From Xylaria sp. FL1777 (taxonomy: Eukaryota; Ascomycota; Sordariomycetes; Xylariales; Xylariaceae), in assembly GCA_022578965.1 (NCBI GenBank), contig MU400588.1, positions 150,328 to 214,327 on the forward strand: DNA of 64,000 nt, read 5' to 3'. This document shows, piece by piece, positions 12,311-25,626 of this stretch. The notes below the pieces were generated by a model, which was not told the origin of the DNA, ran no database searches, and saw nothing but the letters and a program-made list of their open reading frames with translations. A program made the translations under genes and the position numbers. Position 1 is the first letter of the stretch; each line of letters opens with the position of its first letter.

Positions 12311-12814
12311 CCTCGACCGGGCTCCGCTGGCAATCCTCAAGCATGGGACCTGAACAGCGGGAAACTGTAGAGTGGTGGAATAACGAGGCAAGCCGAGCGG
12401 AATTACAGCGAAATTGTAAATGCTTTATCTGAGGCCGCATTACGTGCCATGACGTAGAAGTCCGAAATGTCTTAATTCCGTAATTCCGAACCCTCAGCCC
12501 CGGATATGCTAGCTCGACTCGAAGACATTAACGTTTGTGATTTTGTAAAGCCTAGACAGGGATACAAGTCGATAGCCATATAGACTTGGTAGATGGGGCG
12601 ATAAGCTCATCTCTATTTGGTTAATTCAATGTAGAAGCGTGATTGGCTATCATGAATCAAGAGATTAGCGACATCTATATTTCCGAGAACCCGGACAAGG
12701 ACTCGAAGTCTTACAGCAAGCAAGATATAAAAACAAAATGTCTTGTACGTTTCAAAAATGGAAAGAATTCTTAGCTTCAGCATCGTTCAAGCTCACGAAG
12801 CCTGACTATTACCA
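12311..12814. promoter_or_regulatory. Divergent promoter between the Zn2Cys6 factor and the ABC transporter
   Basis: This 504-bp gap must hold both promoters. It contains a CRE-like TGACGTAG (about 12450), the TCCG/TTCCG cluster listed separately and a CCGGAT at about 12500. A tract of A-rich sequence (about 12725-12770) precedes the transporter ATG, whose context is CCAATGT. Confidence 0.5.
12461..12488. promoter_or_regulatory. Cluster of three CGG half-sites, candidate zinc-cluster operator
   Basis: TCCG at 12461-12464, TTCCG at 12476-12480 and TTCCG at 12484-12488. Read on the minus strand, the last two form the direct repeat CGGAATTACGGAAT. Zn2Cys6 proteins typically read CGG triplets in direct, inverted or everted pairs. 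The position between the regulator and the pump makes it the best operator candidate in the window. Confidence 0.4.
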
Positions 12815-15800
12815 ATGTCGTCAACCGACGTGTCCGACAGCGAGAAAGTGGCTCCCCCACGTGGGACTCGAGCGGAGGAAAGCTACATGTCAGGCCTGAC
12901 CGTAAGCTTCGAGAATATTGTGGTTGAAGTTGAAGGGTTCGGGGAAAGTTATGTCTCAACAGTATCATCAGTTGTTTCAAGTCTACTGCCTTCCTTGAAG
13001 AAAGAAGACAAAGCTACGAGGGTTAGTAATTCTTTATGAATGCCGCCTCGCCAAATTAAAGTCTCCCGATGCTAAAACATCTTATAGTGCATTCTCCAGG
13101 GTGTAACAGGTCAAGTCCGACCAGGAGAAATGGTAAAAGAATTCGGCCGCCCTGTTGATTTCGCATAATGACTCACATCAGAATTATGTAGCTTCTCGTG
13201 CTGGGCCGACCAGGTTCTGGATGTACTTCTCTTCTCAAGATACTGGCGAACATGAGACGAGAATTCTCCAGTGTCTCTGGAAAGGTTCAGTATGGAAACA
13301 TCGGCCACGAAGAAGCTCAGAGGTTCAGACATCAGATAGTCATGAATACAGAAGGTATGTATCCATTCCAGTTATCTGGGCTTCTTGGATTCACTAAATG
13401 ATGATAGATGATCAGCATTTTCCTAGTTTGATGGTGTCAGAAGTTATGGAATTTGCGGTTGGTACCAAGATGGCAAAGCCAAGCTTAAAACCAACAACTT
13501 CAAAGGAAAAGATCATTGAAGACAAGACAGAGGCCATTCTAGATTCTTTGGGAATATCTCATACAATGGATACTGTTGTTGGCGATGAGTTCATTCGGGG
13601 TGTTTCCGGAGGGGAGCGAAAGCGTGTGTCCCTCGCTGAAGTCATGGCAACTGAGGTGAGTGTAGTAAATTCCCCTTTTAAGCACATTATTTTGACATAT
13701 TCAAAGGCTTCAGTTCAATGTTGGGACAACTCGACAAGAGGTTTAGATGCTAGCAACGCATTTGACTTCGCCAAGGTTCTCAGACGGGTTACTGACGATC
13801 AACGCAAGACAATGATAGCGACTCTCTACCAGGCTGGCAATGGTATTTATAATCAGTTTGATAAGGTTTTAGTACTCGCAGAAGGAAGGCAGATTTATTA
13901 CGGACCTACCTCGGAAGCTAAAGCATATTTTGAGAACCTTGGTTTTCGGTGCACACCTAGTGGGAATGTGGCAGACTTCTTGACCAGCGTCACGGTTCCA
14001 ACAGAGAGGGAGGTGCTTCCTGGATTTGAGTCTACGGCTCCAAAGACGGCAGAGGACTTCGAACGAGCTTACAGAAACAGTAGTGCGTACAGAACTACAC
14101 AGACTGGTATGATGACAGATACACAACTACTGAGGGACGAGGTTGATAGGCTTGATAAGAGGCGGGAGCTCGAGAAGAATCGGACGTTCCATTTTCTCTC
14201 CCGGGAGCACAGTGTTTATCAGGTTTCATTCACGAAGCAAGTTTGGGCCTGCACAACAAGGTAAGCCTCAATATCCCAACATAGCTATCCTTAGATAGAA
14301 TCTTATTAACTACGAAACTAGGCAGCTGCAGGTTATCTGGGGAGATCGCTGGACCAACTCCCTCAAATTTGCTTCAAATGTTATCGTCGCTTTAATTTCT
14401 GGAAGCCTCTTCTACAACCTCGCTGCTACTAGTGCAGCTACTTTTGATCGAGCTGGCGCTCTCTTCTGGCCAGTCTTATATCTCGGGTTGAACTGTCTTT
14501 CTGAAACGACAGCGTCATTCATGGGCCGCCCCATATTCTCTCGACATAAACTATTTGGCTTTGCAAGGCCAGCTGCACAGGCAATAGCTTGCACGCTCGC
14601 TGATATCCCTTTCACTGTCTTGGGTGTCAGTATCTTCGAGATTATATACTATTTCCTGGTAGGCTTCTCTCGAGATGGTGGCAAGTTTTTCACACAGTGG
14701 TTCATCTACATTGTCTTCACCCTCTGCTTGTTGTCATTTTACCGAATGATTGGTGCCTGGAACTCTCATTTTGGAGTAGCCTCTCAAATATCGGGCTGGT
14801 CTACAATGGTGATCATGGTTTATGCAGGTAAGCGTCTATTCTACGTGCTTAGAAACCATGATGACACTGAAATTGCTGACTTATTTCCAAGGATACCTCA
14901 TTCCCGTTCCTAGCATGCACGTGTGGTTCCGCTGGATAGCGTATATTAATCCCGTGCAGTATACCTTCAGCGCGTTAGCAGGCAGCGAGACAGGGAGTTT
15001 GACTCTTAAGTGTGTCGAACCCCAGTTCATCCCGTACGGGAATAGTTATGAGGATATTTACCGTGGCTGTAGTGCAGCTGGCTCTACCGCTGGTCAGTCT
15101 ACATACAGCGGCGCAGAATTTCTCAAGGCTCAGTATGGAGACTTCACGCAACATGTCTGGCGAAACGTTGGTATTGTTATCGCTTTCTGGATTTTCTTTG
15201 CTATCCTGGCTTCCCTCGGTTTCGAACTTAATCTGCAACGTTCTGGCGGCTCCAAGATACTATACGAGAAGAGAGCGTATATGAAGTCATTATCCGAGAG
15301 AGAGGACAAGGAGAAAGGGATAACCAGTGAAACTGGCAGCATTATTATGAACAGGGCTCAAGAGGGGGGTCAAACAACGAATGGAACAGTCTTTACATTC
15401 AGAGACATCAATTATTTTGTTCATACCGGCGGTTCTGAAAAACAACTATTACGGAATGTTTCGGGCTTTGTTACGCCTGGCAAGTTGGTAGCACTCATGG
15501 GGAGCTCAGGTGCTGGAAAAACCACATTAATGGATGCCCTTGCTCAGAGAAAAGACCAGGGTACGCTCAAGGGTTCAATCCTCATTAACGGAAGACCTCA
15601 GGGAATCAGTTTTCAGCGCGAGACAGGATATTGCGAACAGAACGATGTCCACGAAGCTACAGCCACCGTTAGAGAAGCCCTTCTATTCTCCGCAAGACTA
15701 CGTCAACCTTACAATATACCAGACACAGAAAAAGTTGAGTATGTCGAATACATAATGGGCCTACTGGAGCTTTTACCGCTTCAACATGCTGTTATAGGCT

Positions 15801-17480
15801 GTAAGTTAAGCGTACAGACAACTTATTAATAATCTAACAGTAATTTAGCACCCAACTCCGGACTTTCCATTGAGCAACGCAAGAGACTAACGATTGCGAC
15901 GGAACTCGTTGCTAAACCTTCGTTGCTCTTCCTAGACGAGCCAACTTCCGGCCTTGATGGTCAATCGGCTTATGAGATCTGCCGATTTATGAAAAAGCTT
16001 GCAGCTGCCGGGCAGACCATTATTTGTACCATTCACCAACCATCTGCTGTGCTCTTCGAAACGTTTGATGTGCTTCTGCTACTCGCTAAAGGAGGTCGCA
16101 CAACCTATTTCGGCGAAACAGGAAAAGAATCTTCCATTGTACTAGACTACTTTGCCCGTCATGGAGTACCCTGTCCACCTAGTTCAAACCCAGCTGAACA
16201 TATTGTCGATGTGGTTCAGGGGCGCTTTGGTACCGAGACCGACTGGCCGGCGGAGTGGGAAGCCTCTCGGGAACGACAACAGACTCTCGAACAACTAACG
16301 GTACTTGAGCAAGATCAGTCTCATGGCCATGAGAAAACGGGCATGGAAGATGAGAAAAGCTTCGCAGCTCCTATTCTCTACCAAATCTCGTTAGTAACCC
16401 GTCGTCAGCTTCTTTCTCTATGGAGAAACCCGGATTACGTATGGAATAAGATAGGCCTCCACGTATCAAACGCGCTCTTCGCTGGGTTTACCTTTTTCAA
16501 AATTGGAAAAGGGTCGTTTGATGTGCAGCTTCGCCTCATGTCCGTATTCAATTTCCTCTTCGTCGCACCGGGGTGTATAAATCAATTGCAGCCGCTCTTT
16601 ATCCGAAACCGAGACATCTTCGAGACCAGAGAGAAAAAATCGAAAATATATAGCTGGGTTGCGTTCATTTCTGCACAGCTCCTCTCTGAAATTTTCATTC
16701 TGATTGTCTGTGGCACCATTTATTTTGTCAGTTGGTACTTCACCTCCGGATTTCCTGTGCAAGGAAACATTTCCGGCCAGGTATATTTGCAGATGTTGTG
16801 TAAGTCTCACAACTTCGATTACGGTGTGATTTCGCTCTAACACAGCCTTAGTGTATGAATTCTTGTATACCTCTATCGGCCAGGTGAGATTCAACTACAT
16901 GCACAATCCTTATTTGGCTAACTGGTTTATCTAGGCCATCGCGGCTTATAGCCCTAATGCATATTTCGCGGCGTTAGCGAACCCTCTCATCGTGGGGACA
17001 TTAATTCAATTCTGCGGTGTTTTTGTCCCGTACTCTCACATTACTCCCTTCTGGCGGTACTGGCTTTACTACCTGAATCCGTTCACCTATCTTGTTGGAG
17101 GTCTCTTAGTTCCCGTTGCTTGGGATACTGAAGTGGTCTGTAAAACGAGTGAGCTTACTTCGATCCCGTTGCCTTCCAACACCACTTGCGGCGAATACAT
17201 GGCGGACTTCCTATCACAACACCCAGGATATGTAACAGACGAGGGCAACACAACTGTGTGCTCCTATTGTCCATATAGTATGGGTGCGGATTATTTGCGG
17301 ACTCTAAATTTCAACGAGCGGTACTATGGATGGAGAGATGTAAGTCCTATATCGATTATACTAGCTTACCATTGCTAATTTAATTAGGTCGGCATCACAG
17401 CATTATTCTGCATCTCGTCTTATGCTCTGGTATTTCTCATGATGCGCCTAAGGACCAAAGCAACAAAGACAACCAGCTAG
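12815..17480 (+). CDS. PDR/CDR-type (ABCG) multidrug ABC transporter
   Basis: Eleven exons (12815-13021, 13088-13132, 13192-13354, 13408-13655, 13707-14260, 14322-14827, 14892-15800, 15849-16799, 16852-16883, 16935-17339, 17388-17480) join to 1,370 aa in the reverse NBD-TMD-NBD-TMD order. NBD1 has the Walker A GRPGSGCT (about 89-96, Cys instead of Lys, normal for PDR pumps), signature VSGGERKR (about 204) and a degenerate Walker [11 protein letters not shown] (about 226-235). NBD2 has the canonical Walker A GSSGAGKT (about 778-785), degenerate signature LSIEQRKR and Walker [13 protein letters not shown]. The two membrane halves follow each NBD. The N-terminus before NBD1 is only about 84 residues, shorter than most PDR proteins. 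Plasma-membrane efflux of hydrophobic compounds is expected. No stop or frameshift was found. Confidence 0.95.
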
Positions 17481-18941
17481 CCGGTTAAAGCTACCACCAT
17501 AGTTGGCCAGATACTTCAACCAAGTTGAGATGCTCTTCTCTACTTATAGTATTGGTCACGGAAGGAACGCCGTTAATCCCGTGAAAGGATTAACGGCATA
17601 TACGCAGCGACTCTAGGATAGTATTATATTGGTCTCTATCCACTTCCTTTATTGGCAATTATCGCGATAATTTAGGGTAATAGAAGGTGGTACACGATTA
17701 CTATGGCGGCTATAGACGTAGACATACACATGGAAGTAGACTTAGACTTAGACTTAGACATGTATTCATTGTAATTAGTCAGCATAGACGTCGTTTTCTT
17801 CTGTTAAGATAGATAAGAATTAGCTCCATTAGTTATTCTGAGCAGACCATACTGCATGAAGAGGCTTAATATAAGTGCTAGGAAATTTTTAAATGATCTT
17901 AGATAACTAACATATGCTAAGGAGATATGAGAGGAATGAGAAAAAAGAAGGTTTTCGACACGCAACCACAGTGCACACTAAACCCATAGCTATATATGGC
18001 GATCTAGGTGGGTGGCGTGAGGAATGATATTTCATATCTTAGAATTTCTAACTCTGCAGCAACTCGAGGACTAAGGGGTTAGACAACTATGTTTGGTAAG
18101 TCGAAACCCAAGTGATTATTTTGTATTATTACAGGCAGTGTTCAATCAGCTAATCCGTTCGTCCTAACTCGTGACATACCTGAACGTCTCAGACCCAGCA
18201 ACAGCTAGTATGAAGCACTTTCGGAATGCCCTTAAAGTCTTAGCAGAAAGACGATCTTCACACTTAGATACACTCACGTAATACAGCTAACTAAGGTATT
18301 ATAGAATGTAAGGCGCAATATAAGCTATATAGAAGAGATCTATCTGAACCGAATGGAAGCATTAAGCTAACTAGAATAGTCGCGCGTATGGTGGCCGTGG
18401 TTAGTGGTGGAAGTAAACGGTAAGAAGCCCCTTTCTTGCAGTCACGTGACGCTAAAACTCACACCAACAGATAGGGGGTATGTGCGAATAGTCCGTGGGA
18501 TGTGAGACACCAGACGTCAAGTTCGACGGTTCCTAAATGGCTACAAATAATAATAATAACTGTATCCTCCTCCGTGCACATATTCTCGGACCCATGAGAC
18601 GGGTTAGGGCTGTTACAGCTGAGACCCGTACCCTCGGTTCCTCCTATGTACTACCATCTTTTCCATGGTATCCGAAAGACACAGCAACTCACTGTCTAAT
18701 GGTATGGTGAGGAGCCTTGCTGCTGGATCCTTGGTATCTTTACTAGCTGCAGTAGTGTCATTTTGTATATAACCCATAAAGAATGGTTATCGGTGCTGTG
18801 TCGCAACGGTGTTCCGGTTTAGCTAACCTAGTCGTGAATATCATGTTCAAGATATTTCACTTCTGTATACCTAATGTCTATGGCAATTGTTATCACGATA
18901 ACTGTGAGTGACATGATCAGAGCGAGTTTCAAGCTGCCGTG
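17481..18941. other. Intergenic, no gene seen
   Basis: 3' flank of the ABC transporter and of the convergent MFS gene. It holds a short tandem GACTTA repeat and an E-box-like CACGTG at about 18,441, but no convincing ORF. Confidence 0.6.
17738..17760 (+). repeat. Short tandem repeat (GACTTA)3
   Basis: Three perfect GACTTA units, preceded by looser GACGTA/GACATA copies from about 17,714. Confidence 0.8.
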
Positions 18942-20913
18942 TCATTCCTCGTCGCTCTCATCAGTCTCGAGTTTAATCTCATGCCCATTACCCTCGAATA
19001 CCCAGAAACTTAAGATACACGCAAATACAGTTACACCGCTCATTATCCACCACGGAAGTCCTGTCACCCCGTGTGCGGACCCATAGGAGTAAAACAAGCC
19101 GGCTGCGATGGGGCTAACCGTACGGGTGAAACTGTTCACCATTTCAGCTGTGCTGTGAGTCCTTCCCAGAGCCGAAGGGTGCGGTGATGCGCTGTTAATA
19201 ATGTAAGTACGATACATATAAGTGAAAGCGACGGATATCGTCCACTTACTTGTTAGTTAGCACAATCTGAGATGGTACGGCAAATGATGCGCTAAACATC
19301 ATCAATGACTGCACAAAGAAGATTGCTATCCAAACCAAGGGACCATCCCGGGGGGCAGGCCGAGGAGAGCTCGACGGGACGACAGAAAGGTACGGGATCA
19401 AGAAGTAAACTATCGGAAACCCTCTCAGGAAGACGCGCCAAGTTTTCAGCATTCCCAATCGCTTTATCACCCTAGAATAGCCGAAGAATTGCAACGGAAT
19501 TCCTAGTATTCCGGCAAAAGCTAATGAAATCGCAACTTTATCTACCGGCAGACCTAGACCACCGACAAATCCGAAGGGGAGTCGAACATGGGCGTTCTCT
19601 GGTGCTGCCACTGGATCACTGAGAAAACTAGGCCAGAGCGTGTTATAGACGGAAACGTGCCCTTCCATAATGCCATACGCGGCCAGAGTGAGACAGACAT
19701 TTCGTGTAAAGATGCGCCGTAGAGGAAGTATCTCTTTCTTGACTTCGCCTGGGCTGCTAGGGGGGCTCGTTTCAACCTCTTCACCTACAAACGCGACACT
19801 TTCTTCATCAATTTCCTGTTGCGTAACTACAGAGTAAGACTGCTGTTTTGAACCCCTTTTAAATAAGGCGGCAACTCTGGCTGATATATGAAGACCCGGA
19901 TCGTACTTATGGCGCGCTTCTTCATGTGTCTAATAATAAAGCAGTAATTTTCAGCAAGACGATGCGAAAAGAGAGGGAGAGAGCAGAGCACACAAACCTC
20001 CTGTAGTTTAAAAAAGACGAACAGAAAGGCTAAAAAGGCTACGGAGGAACTAGCGATAGCGGGCAGCGAGTAAGGAAATCGGCGGAAGAAGGGGAGGTCA
20101 CTGTTGCTGGCGTAGTTGGCTAACAGTCCAGCTAGCACTGGACTTATAATAGCTGCGACGTTATAACATATTGGCATGAGAATAAATGCTTTGGCTTGGT
20201 ATCTTAAAATAGGTTAGTTAAATTTAGTACAAATGAGGAAGGGTGCCACATACCGACGTTCCTTTACGACTTCGGACACCATTGTCCTAATCATGGCCGT
20301 ATTCCCGTTAACTGCGCCTTCTATCAGGCGAATGACTATAGCCTGGCGGAAATCGGTAATAAAGCCGAAAGCCAGCGTGCTCAGAACTTGAGTTGATGCT
20401 TTCGTAAGCAAGCGCGCACCCATTAAGTACCTAAGACATGAAAGAGGTAGCGCATAGGCGCGCATATAGACTTACACGACCCGCCCAAACCCATCAACAG
20501 AACCAGTTTTCTACCTCCCCTCGGCGAGTCGGCCAAGTTACCCCATAGCACTGCCGTACAGCCTTGGGCGAGTGTGAATACCGTCTGTAACAATGCGGCA
20601 TCGCGGACGATGACGTCGGGTGGTTTGGAGGGGTCAAGTGATTGCAGCTGGTAAAATACGTATGCCTATGTATACCACGGCTCACCAGATGCCTCCTGTC
20701 AGCAACCATTTGGCCATGAGATTAAACGTCTAGGGCCGGGAAGATAAGGCAGGGTAGGGTAAGGTAAGGCCTATATCCACTGGGTAGGTTCTGTAGACGT
20801 ACCGAGATTGATGTCCGTACCACCGGCTGGGAGAAACGAGCAAGGCAGATAATGGCCAACTGACCTTTGTTGGGAAGATCAGACCAAGCTATATCCGGCT
20901 GGGCCTCCGACAT
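18942..20913 (-). CDS. MFS transporter (drug/solute:proton antiporter type)
   Basis: Six minus-strand exons (20913-20803, 20665-20476, 20386-20254, 20202-19998, 19929-19250, 19191-18942) join to 522 aa. The motifs follow the fungal family whose members start with LPxxQL: 'LPNKGQLAIICLARFSQPVV' in TM1; 'LWGNLADSPRGGRKLVLLMG' as the loop 2-3 motif A; 'RLIEGAVNGNTAMIRTMVSE' in TM4; a long acidic central loop with the EEARHKYDPG region; and 'LTNNASPHP' (made across the last intron) followed by 'GRTHSTAEMVNSFTRTVSP' near TM10-11. The protein is membrane-bound and moves a small molecule of unknown identity. The third exon's acceptor is uncertain by 12 nt, since two in-frame AGs exist at 20388-20387 and slightly upstream. 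The first intron (137 nt) is long for this genome. Confidence 0.9.
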
Positions 20914-23202
20914 GTTTATGCGCCGACCGGGGTAAAATGATACTGGGCGGAGAAGTTGTTGGAAATGGCATGAGAGGATATCAATACTGGAGTGAAGTGT
21001 AACCAATCTCGCCCACTGGTGAGGCTATATAGTATGATAGATTTGACAGCTTTGGCAGCTTTGATAGCTTGACTGGTGAGTCTAAATCTATCCAAAGACT
21101 TGAAAGTGAGCGTTCATGTTGGTGCCTCGCATACCTAGTGTCAATTACATAACGCTTCGTGACGTGACCTAAGCGTACGTACATGATTTCCCATTTCCGT
21201 TAACAACTGGATAGCTGTAGGCTGAAATAGGTAACTGTGTGCATTTCCCCTCCCCTCCCCCGCTGGAGGATACCAAATCCCATTCCTATTCCTTGTCTCC
21301 CCAGAAGCCCCTGCTCTTTAACCCCTGTACACGCTTATTAGTGTACGTACATACATAACAGTGAACTAAGTGCTCAGTACACGTAGATAAAACTCCTTGA
21401 TTACTGAGTCTTTGCTAAACAACGGCCCCTATCCGCAAGAGGTATCTCGTCTCGAGCGTCTCTACCCCACTGCTGAGAGCTTGGCCGAGTTCGCCAGGCT
21501 CTTTGAAGTTGCTTTCTTAGACTCTTCCGTCGTCGCTTCGCCCCATTTGATGGCAGACATGTCTATATCCTGTCTACCGTGGTCGGCAGACCGATAGGTG
21601 TCCATCATGATGACGCCGAGAACGGTATTTCCGCGTTTCTGGCGAGGATATTGGCCATCTCTAAGGCGATGAGGCCATTAACGGACCATCCATTCCGCTA
21701 TAGAAACTTCTAACTAAACTCGTTACCTAGAAAAGGGGCGTTGGGATGAACATAACCCAGTAACTGAATCCGTTTCCGAATACCGAAATACCGGTACACA
21801 CTGAGCTCCAAGCCCGGTAGCGGGAGCAGCCCTAGGGATCCTCAGAATCACTTATACTACTGCCTACGGACTCCCTAACGGAATTTTTGAGTTTAATCAA
21901 CTCGGCGCATCCGGTTTCCGAGGAAGTTCTGGGTCCTTAAATACCTTTCCAAAAGTATGAAGTTAGAAATCAGAGGTGTAACGCTCCAGATATATTTACC
22001 ATCGCCGTGCGTCACATTAGGGCAGCCCCAAACCCCAGGTCCTCGCCCCGATCTATTAGAGGCGATATAGTCACACTTAATAACCATATCAAAGGGCCAA
22101 TATGAGTTGTAAGTTAATATGTCTAATAGAAAGATATATAACGTTTACATCTACTGTGAGATAACACTGCTTCTAGATAAATGGTGCCGATAAAGTGGGC
22201 AGCGAGTGTTATAGAGGGATTCCAGCTTCAGACCACAAAACTTCTAGTCCTAGGCGCGAGACGCGGTTGGCAATTCAGAACACTAATACTTATGCCCAAG
22301 CCGAAACACTTACTACCAGAACTAGAGTCATAGTTTTAGGTTTTAATTTAGATACTATTGATAAGACGTATCGACGTAAGAAAAGTCACACAAGTTAAGG
22401 GTATGGTCTTTTAAAGTCAACATCACTAGGTATCCGGCTTCGATAGTGTGTCAGTACAAATAATGTCGCGAACAGTTTGAAGAGATTTGTTTCATGCTTT
22501 CAATATTGTATCATTGTGGACTATATGCTCATAGCCATTGCGAACATGACAAACTGGTTGCTTGTTCAGTTGGTCATTATGGAAGCTATTTTATAGGACT
22601 TGTGTACAAGATCTGTGTTTATCTGGCCGCCACAACAATATCATGCGCTTTAGCTGTTATCTAAATTGGACTTGTTAGGAGTACCACATGCTTTTCGTTT
22701 GGAAATGGTAGGCAGCAAAGGTGCCTGAGGCCTCAGTCGGCAATCGGTTCTATACAATCTTTACTCTTGCCTATCTCACTCTAATACGTGGAAGAATGAC
22801 GAAGGAAAGAATAGAGTAGTCGCTAGCGTACATAGGGTATATCTACTCGATATATGTGCCCTGCCTAAGTTTAATATCCGCAGGCATGTGAGACAACTTT
22901 ACATCCCGGTTACTCTACTGCTGCCCTTTCTCAACGCGGGGTACCTTGGAGTGTAGTAGTGGGCTAGGGTTACGATGCAAACCCCAAGTCGGGCACCCGA
23001 TTTGCTGTCGCTAGGTGTGTTATCGCGATGCCGACGGCGAATCATTACTCTTTTGCCTGTGTGAGCCGTGTCATTTTGAGTTCATCCGACCTTTCATTAC
23101 CCCGCTAGGAGAAAAGAGATCTAGGAAAGTCAAGCTTTATCTTCTATACAAACCTAGGCAAGACAAGTTGACGTTCACAGACAAACAGATCTCATTTCAA
23201 TC
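20914..23202. other. Intergenic between two divergent transporter genes
   Basis: A pyrimidine run lies at about 21,244-21,262 and a G-rich GGTAAGG stretch at about 20,755-20,770, the latter inside the MFS gene's first intron. A 66-codon plus-strand frame at about 21,397-21,597 has a helical, leucine-rich translation (LLNNGPYPQEVSRLERLYPT) but no family could be assigned. It may be a gene relic. Confidence 0.5.
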
Positions 23203-25626
23203 ATGGTGAACAATGATACCAATCCGAATACTAAATCCCCGGAAGGAGCGCCGCTCGAAGGTGGTTTGGGTCAACAAGACACAAACCTAGAAAAGCGGCT
23301 CGGCGACTTTGATACCCTCAACGATGCCGGACCGACTCTAGAGAACTATGCCGCCATAATGGCTACTAATAGACCAAATCCTCGAGGGCCGGGATACATC
23401 AAACTGTATTGTCTCGCTGCAACCATATTCCTTTGCTCTACCATGAGCGGTTAGTACTATGGCAACATATCCAAATGCGTGTCTAACCTTGGAGCAGGAT
23501 TCGACAGCTCGCTCATGGGATCGATCAATGTAAGATCTCATTTTACAATCTCCCAATCCTTTTCTCATAACTTTAGGAATGACCATAATATGCTGATACG
23601 AAATCGTAGGCTTTACCTAATTACACGGAGTATTTCGGATTGCCTGCCAGTGGAAATGCGTCAACGGGAATTGTATTTGCGATATTTCAAGTATGTATGG
23701 GAAAAAAAGATGAATAAAGCCAGCAACTAATAAGTAGTTTAGGTTGGGCAGATTGCAGGTGCCCTGTTCGTATGGTTGATAGATTGGTATGGTCGAATCT
23801 GGCACATCTTCTTCGGCTGTCTGGGCGTGGTTATTGGGACTATAATTACTGGCCTAGCAACAAACCTGCCCACGTTCATTGGAGGGCGGTTTCTGCTCTC
23901 ATTCTTTGCTACATTGACTACAACCGCAGCGCCGTTATATCTTGTAGAGATATCACCTGCTGCACTCCGAGGGACCATTGCTGGGACATTCAACACCTTC
24001 TACTATGTCGGCTCCATCCTGGCAACATCTTCCGTCTATGGCTGTCATAAACATCTCGCAGATCAGGGGAATCTCGACTGGCGCATTCCCATATGGCTGC
24101 AGGCCGTTTGTGCTGGTTTAGTTCTCTTGGTCATTAAATTCTTCCCGGAGTCACCTCGTTATCTAATTCTCGTCGACAAACACGAAGAGGCGAGACAGAT
24201 TATCATTAAGTATCATACTAATGGCGATCCTAACCACCCTCTAGTAGAATTGCAGATGAAAGAGATGCTACACAGTGTACACGGGATTCCTAAAGCGACC
24301 TGGAAAGATTTGTTTGATTTAAAAGTGCTTGTCGAGACGAGGTCAAGTCGATACAGACTGATGCTTAACATGGTGTTTTCGTGGTTTGCCCAGTTTAGTG
24401 GGAATAAGTAAGTCCTCCACAATGAGCTCTCACCATTTCGTATGATAAAATGTTAAACGATGGTTTTAGCATTATATCATACTATCTTCCGGTAATGTTA
24501 GACGCAATTGGCGTTAAGGATACAGATACAAAGCTTGTAAGTAAGGTCTTCAGGATGAATACCGGATTTCATCCAACTTACGGCCGTTTTCTTATATTTC
24601 CCTTCGCAATACCGTGGTTTTTTCATTAACATCAAGCGCCTCTCCCGGATAGATATTGAATATTATCTACTCAGTCATTGGCTGGGTCTTCTCTACATGT
24701 GGTGCTCGCTTACATGATGTCGTTGGTCGTCGGAAGGTATGTAGTTTTAAGAGACTTTTTTCGATATTTTCAATAATCCCCTGACAGTTAAACTGTTCTT
24801 CTCGGTACCTTGACCGCCTCACTCCAGTCATACTCCATATTTATCATATAACCTATTCAGGGCAGCATTTACTAACCACCTTCGCAGATGTTGATGGGAA
24901 GCACATTCGGGATGGCGCTCTGTCTTGCATTGGTAGCAGGGGGAAGCGCGGGCAAGATTGAATATAACAGCAATGCCGCTGCGACTCTATCTATAGTGTT
25001 TATATTTGCATTTGGTGCTGTCTTCTCAGGAGGTTCGTCTATCCTGTCGATGCTCTCATTTCAACTTACTAATGGTAGAAGCCTTCACTCCTATGCAGCC
25101 TGTATATCCTGCCGAAGTTGTTTCCAATAGAATGCGAGCTAAGGCAATGGGTGCCTATAAAATTACCGCGGGTGCGGCTGGGTTTCTGAATACATTCGTC
25201 GCCCCTATTGCTTTATCTAGCGTAAGTGTTCCCAGGTCACTAGATATCTAGTTACACTCCAGCAAACTGATTCTCGCATACAGATAGGGTACTGGTTCTA
25301 TGTATTCTTCGCTTTTTGGGATACCCTTGAGTTTGCATTCATATACTTTTTCTTCGTGGAAACAAAAGGCTTAACTCTTGAGGAACTAGATGTGTAGGCC
25401 ACTTTCATTCCTGCTCACACAACCGCCAATGCTCTACTAACGAACCGTACCTTTTATTTTTAAGTTGTTGTTCTCAATGTTCTTCTAGATTATCCTAATT
25501 GCGTCAGGGCTGACTTGAATTAGCATTTTCGAGGCCGATAACCCACGTAAGGCCAGCGTGGAAGCAAAGAAGAAGCTGGAAACTATGTATAAGGCATCAG
25601 CAACAAGAGACAAGACCATTGTGTAG
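23203..25626 (+). CDS. MFS sugar transporter (hexose/lactose-permease type)
   Basis: Ten exons (23203-23449, 23498-23529, 23610-23690, 23743-24407, 24470-24536, 24653-24736, 24888-25032, 25079-25221, 25284-25393, 25524-25626) join to 558 aa. Sugar porter signatures are all present: [11 protein letters not shown] in TM1; LIDWYGR in loop 2-3; [20 protein letters not shown] (the RxxxG region); PESPRYLI before the central loop; [12 protein letters not shown] in loop 8-9; and [13 protein letters not shown] after TM12. The last intron (25394-25523, weak donor GTAGGC) avoids a premature TAG and adds the typical cytosolic tail [11 protein letters not shown]. Import of a sugar or related polyol is expected, by proton symport. 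The N-terminal 60 residues are polar and variable. The specific substrate cannot be read from sequence. Confidence 0.92.
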
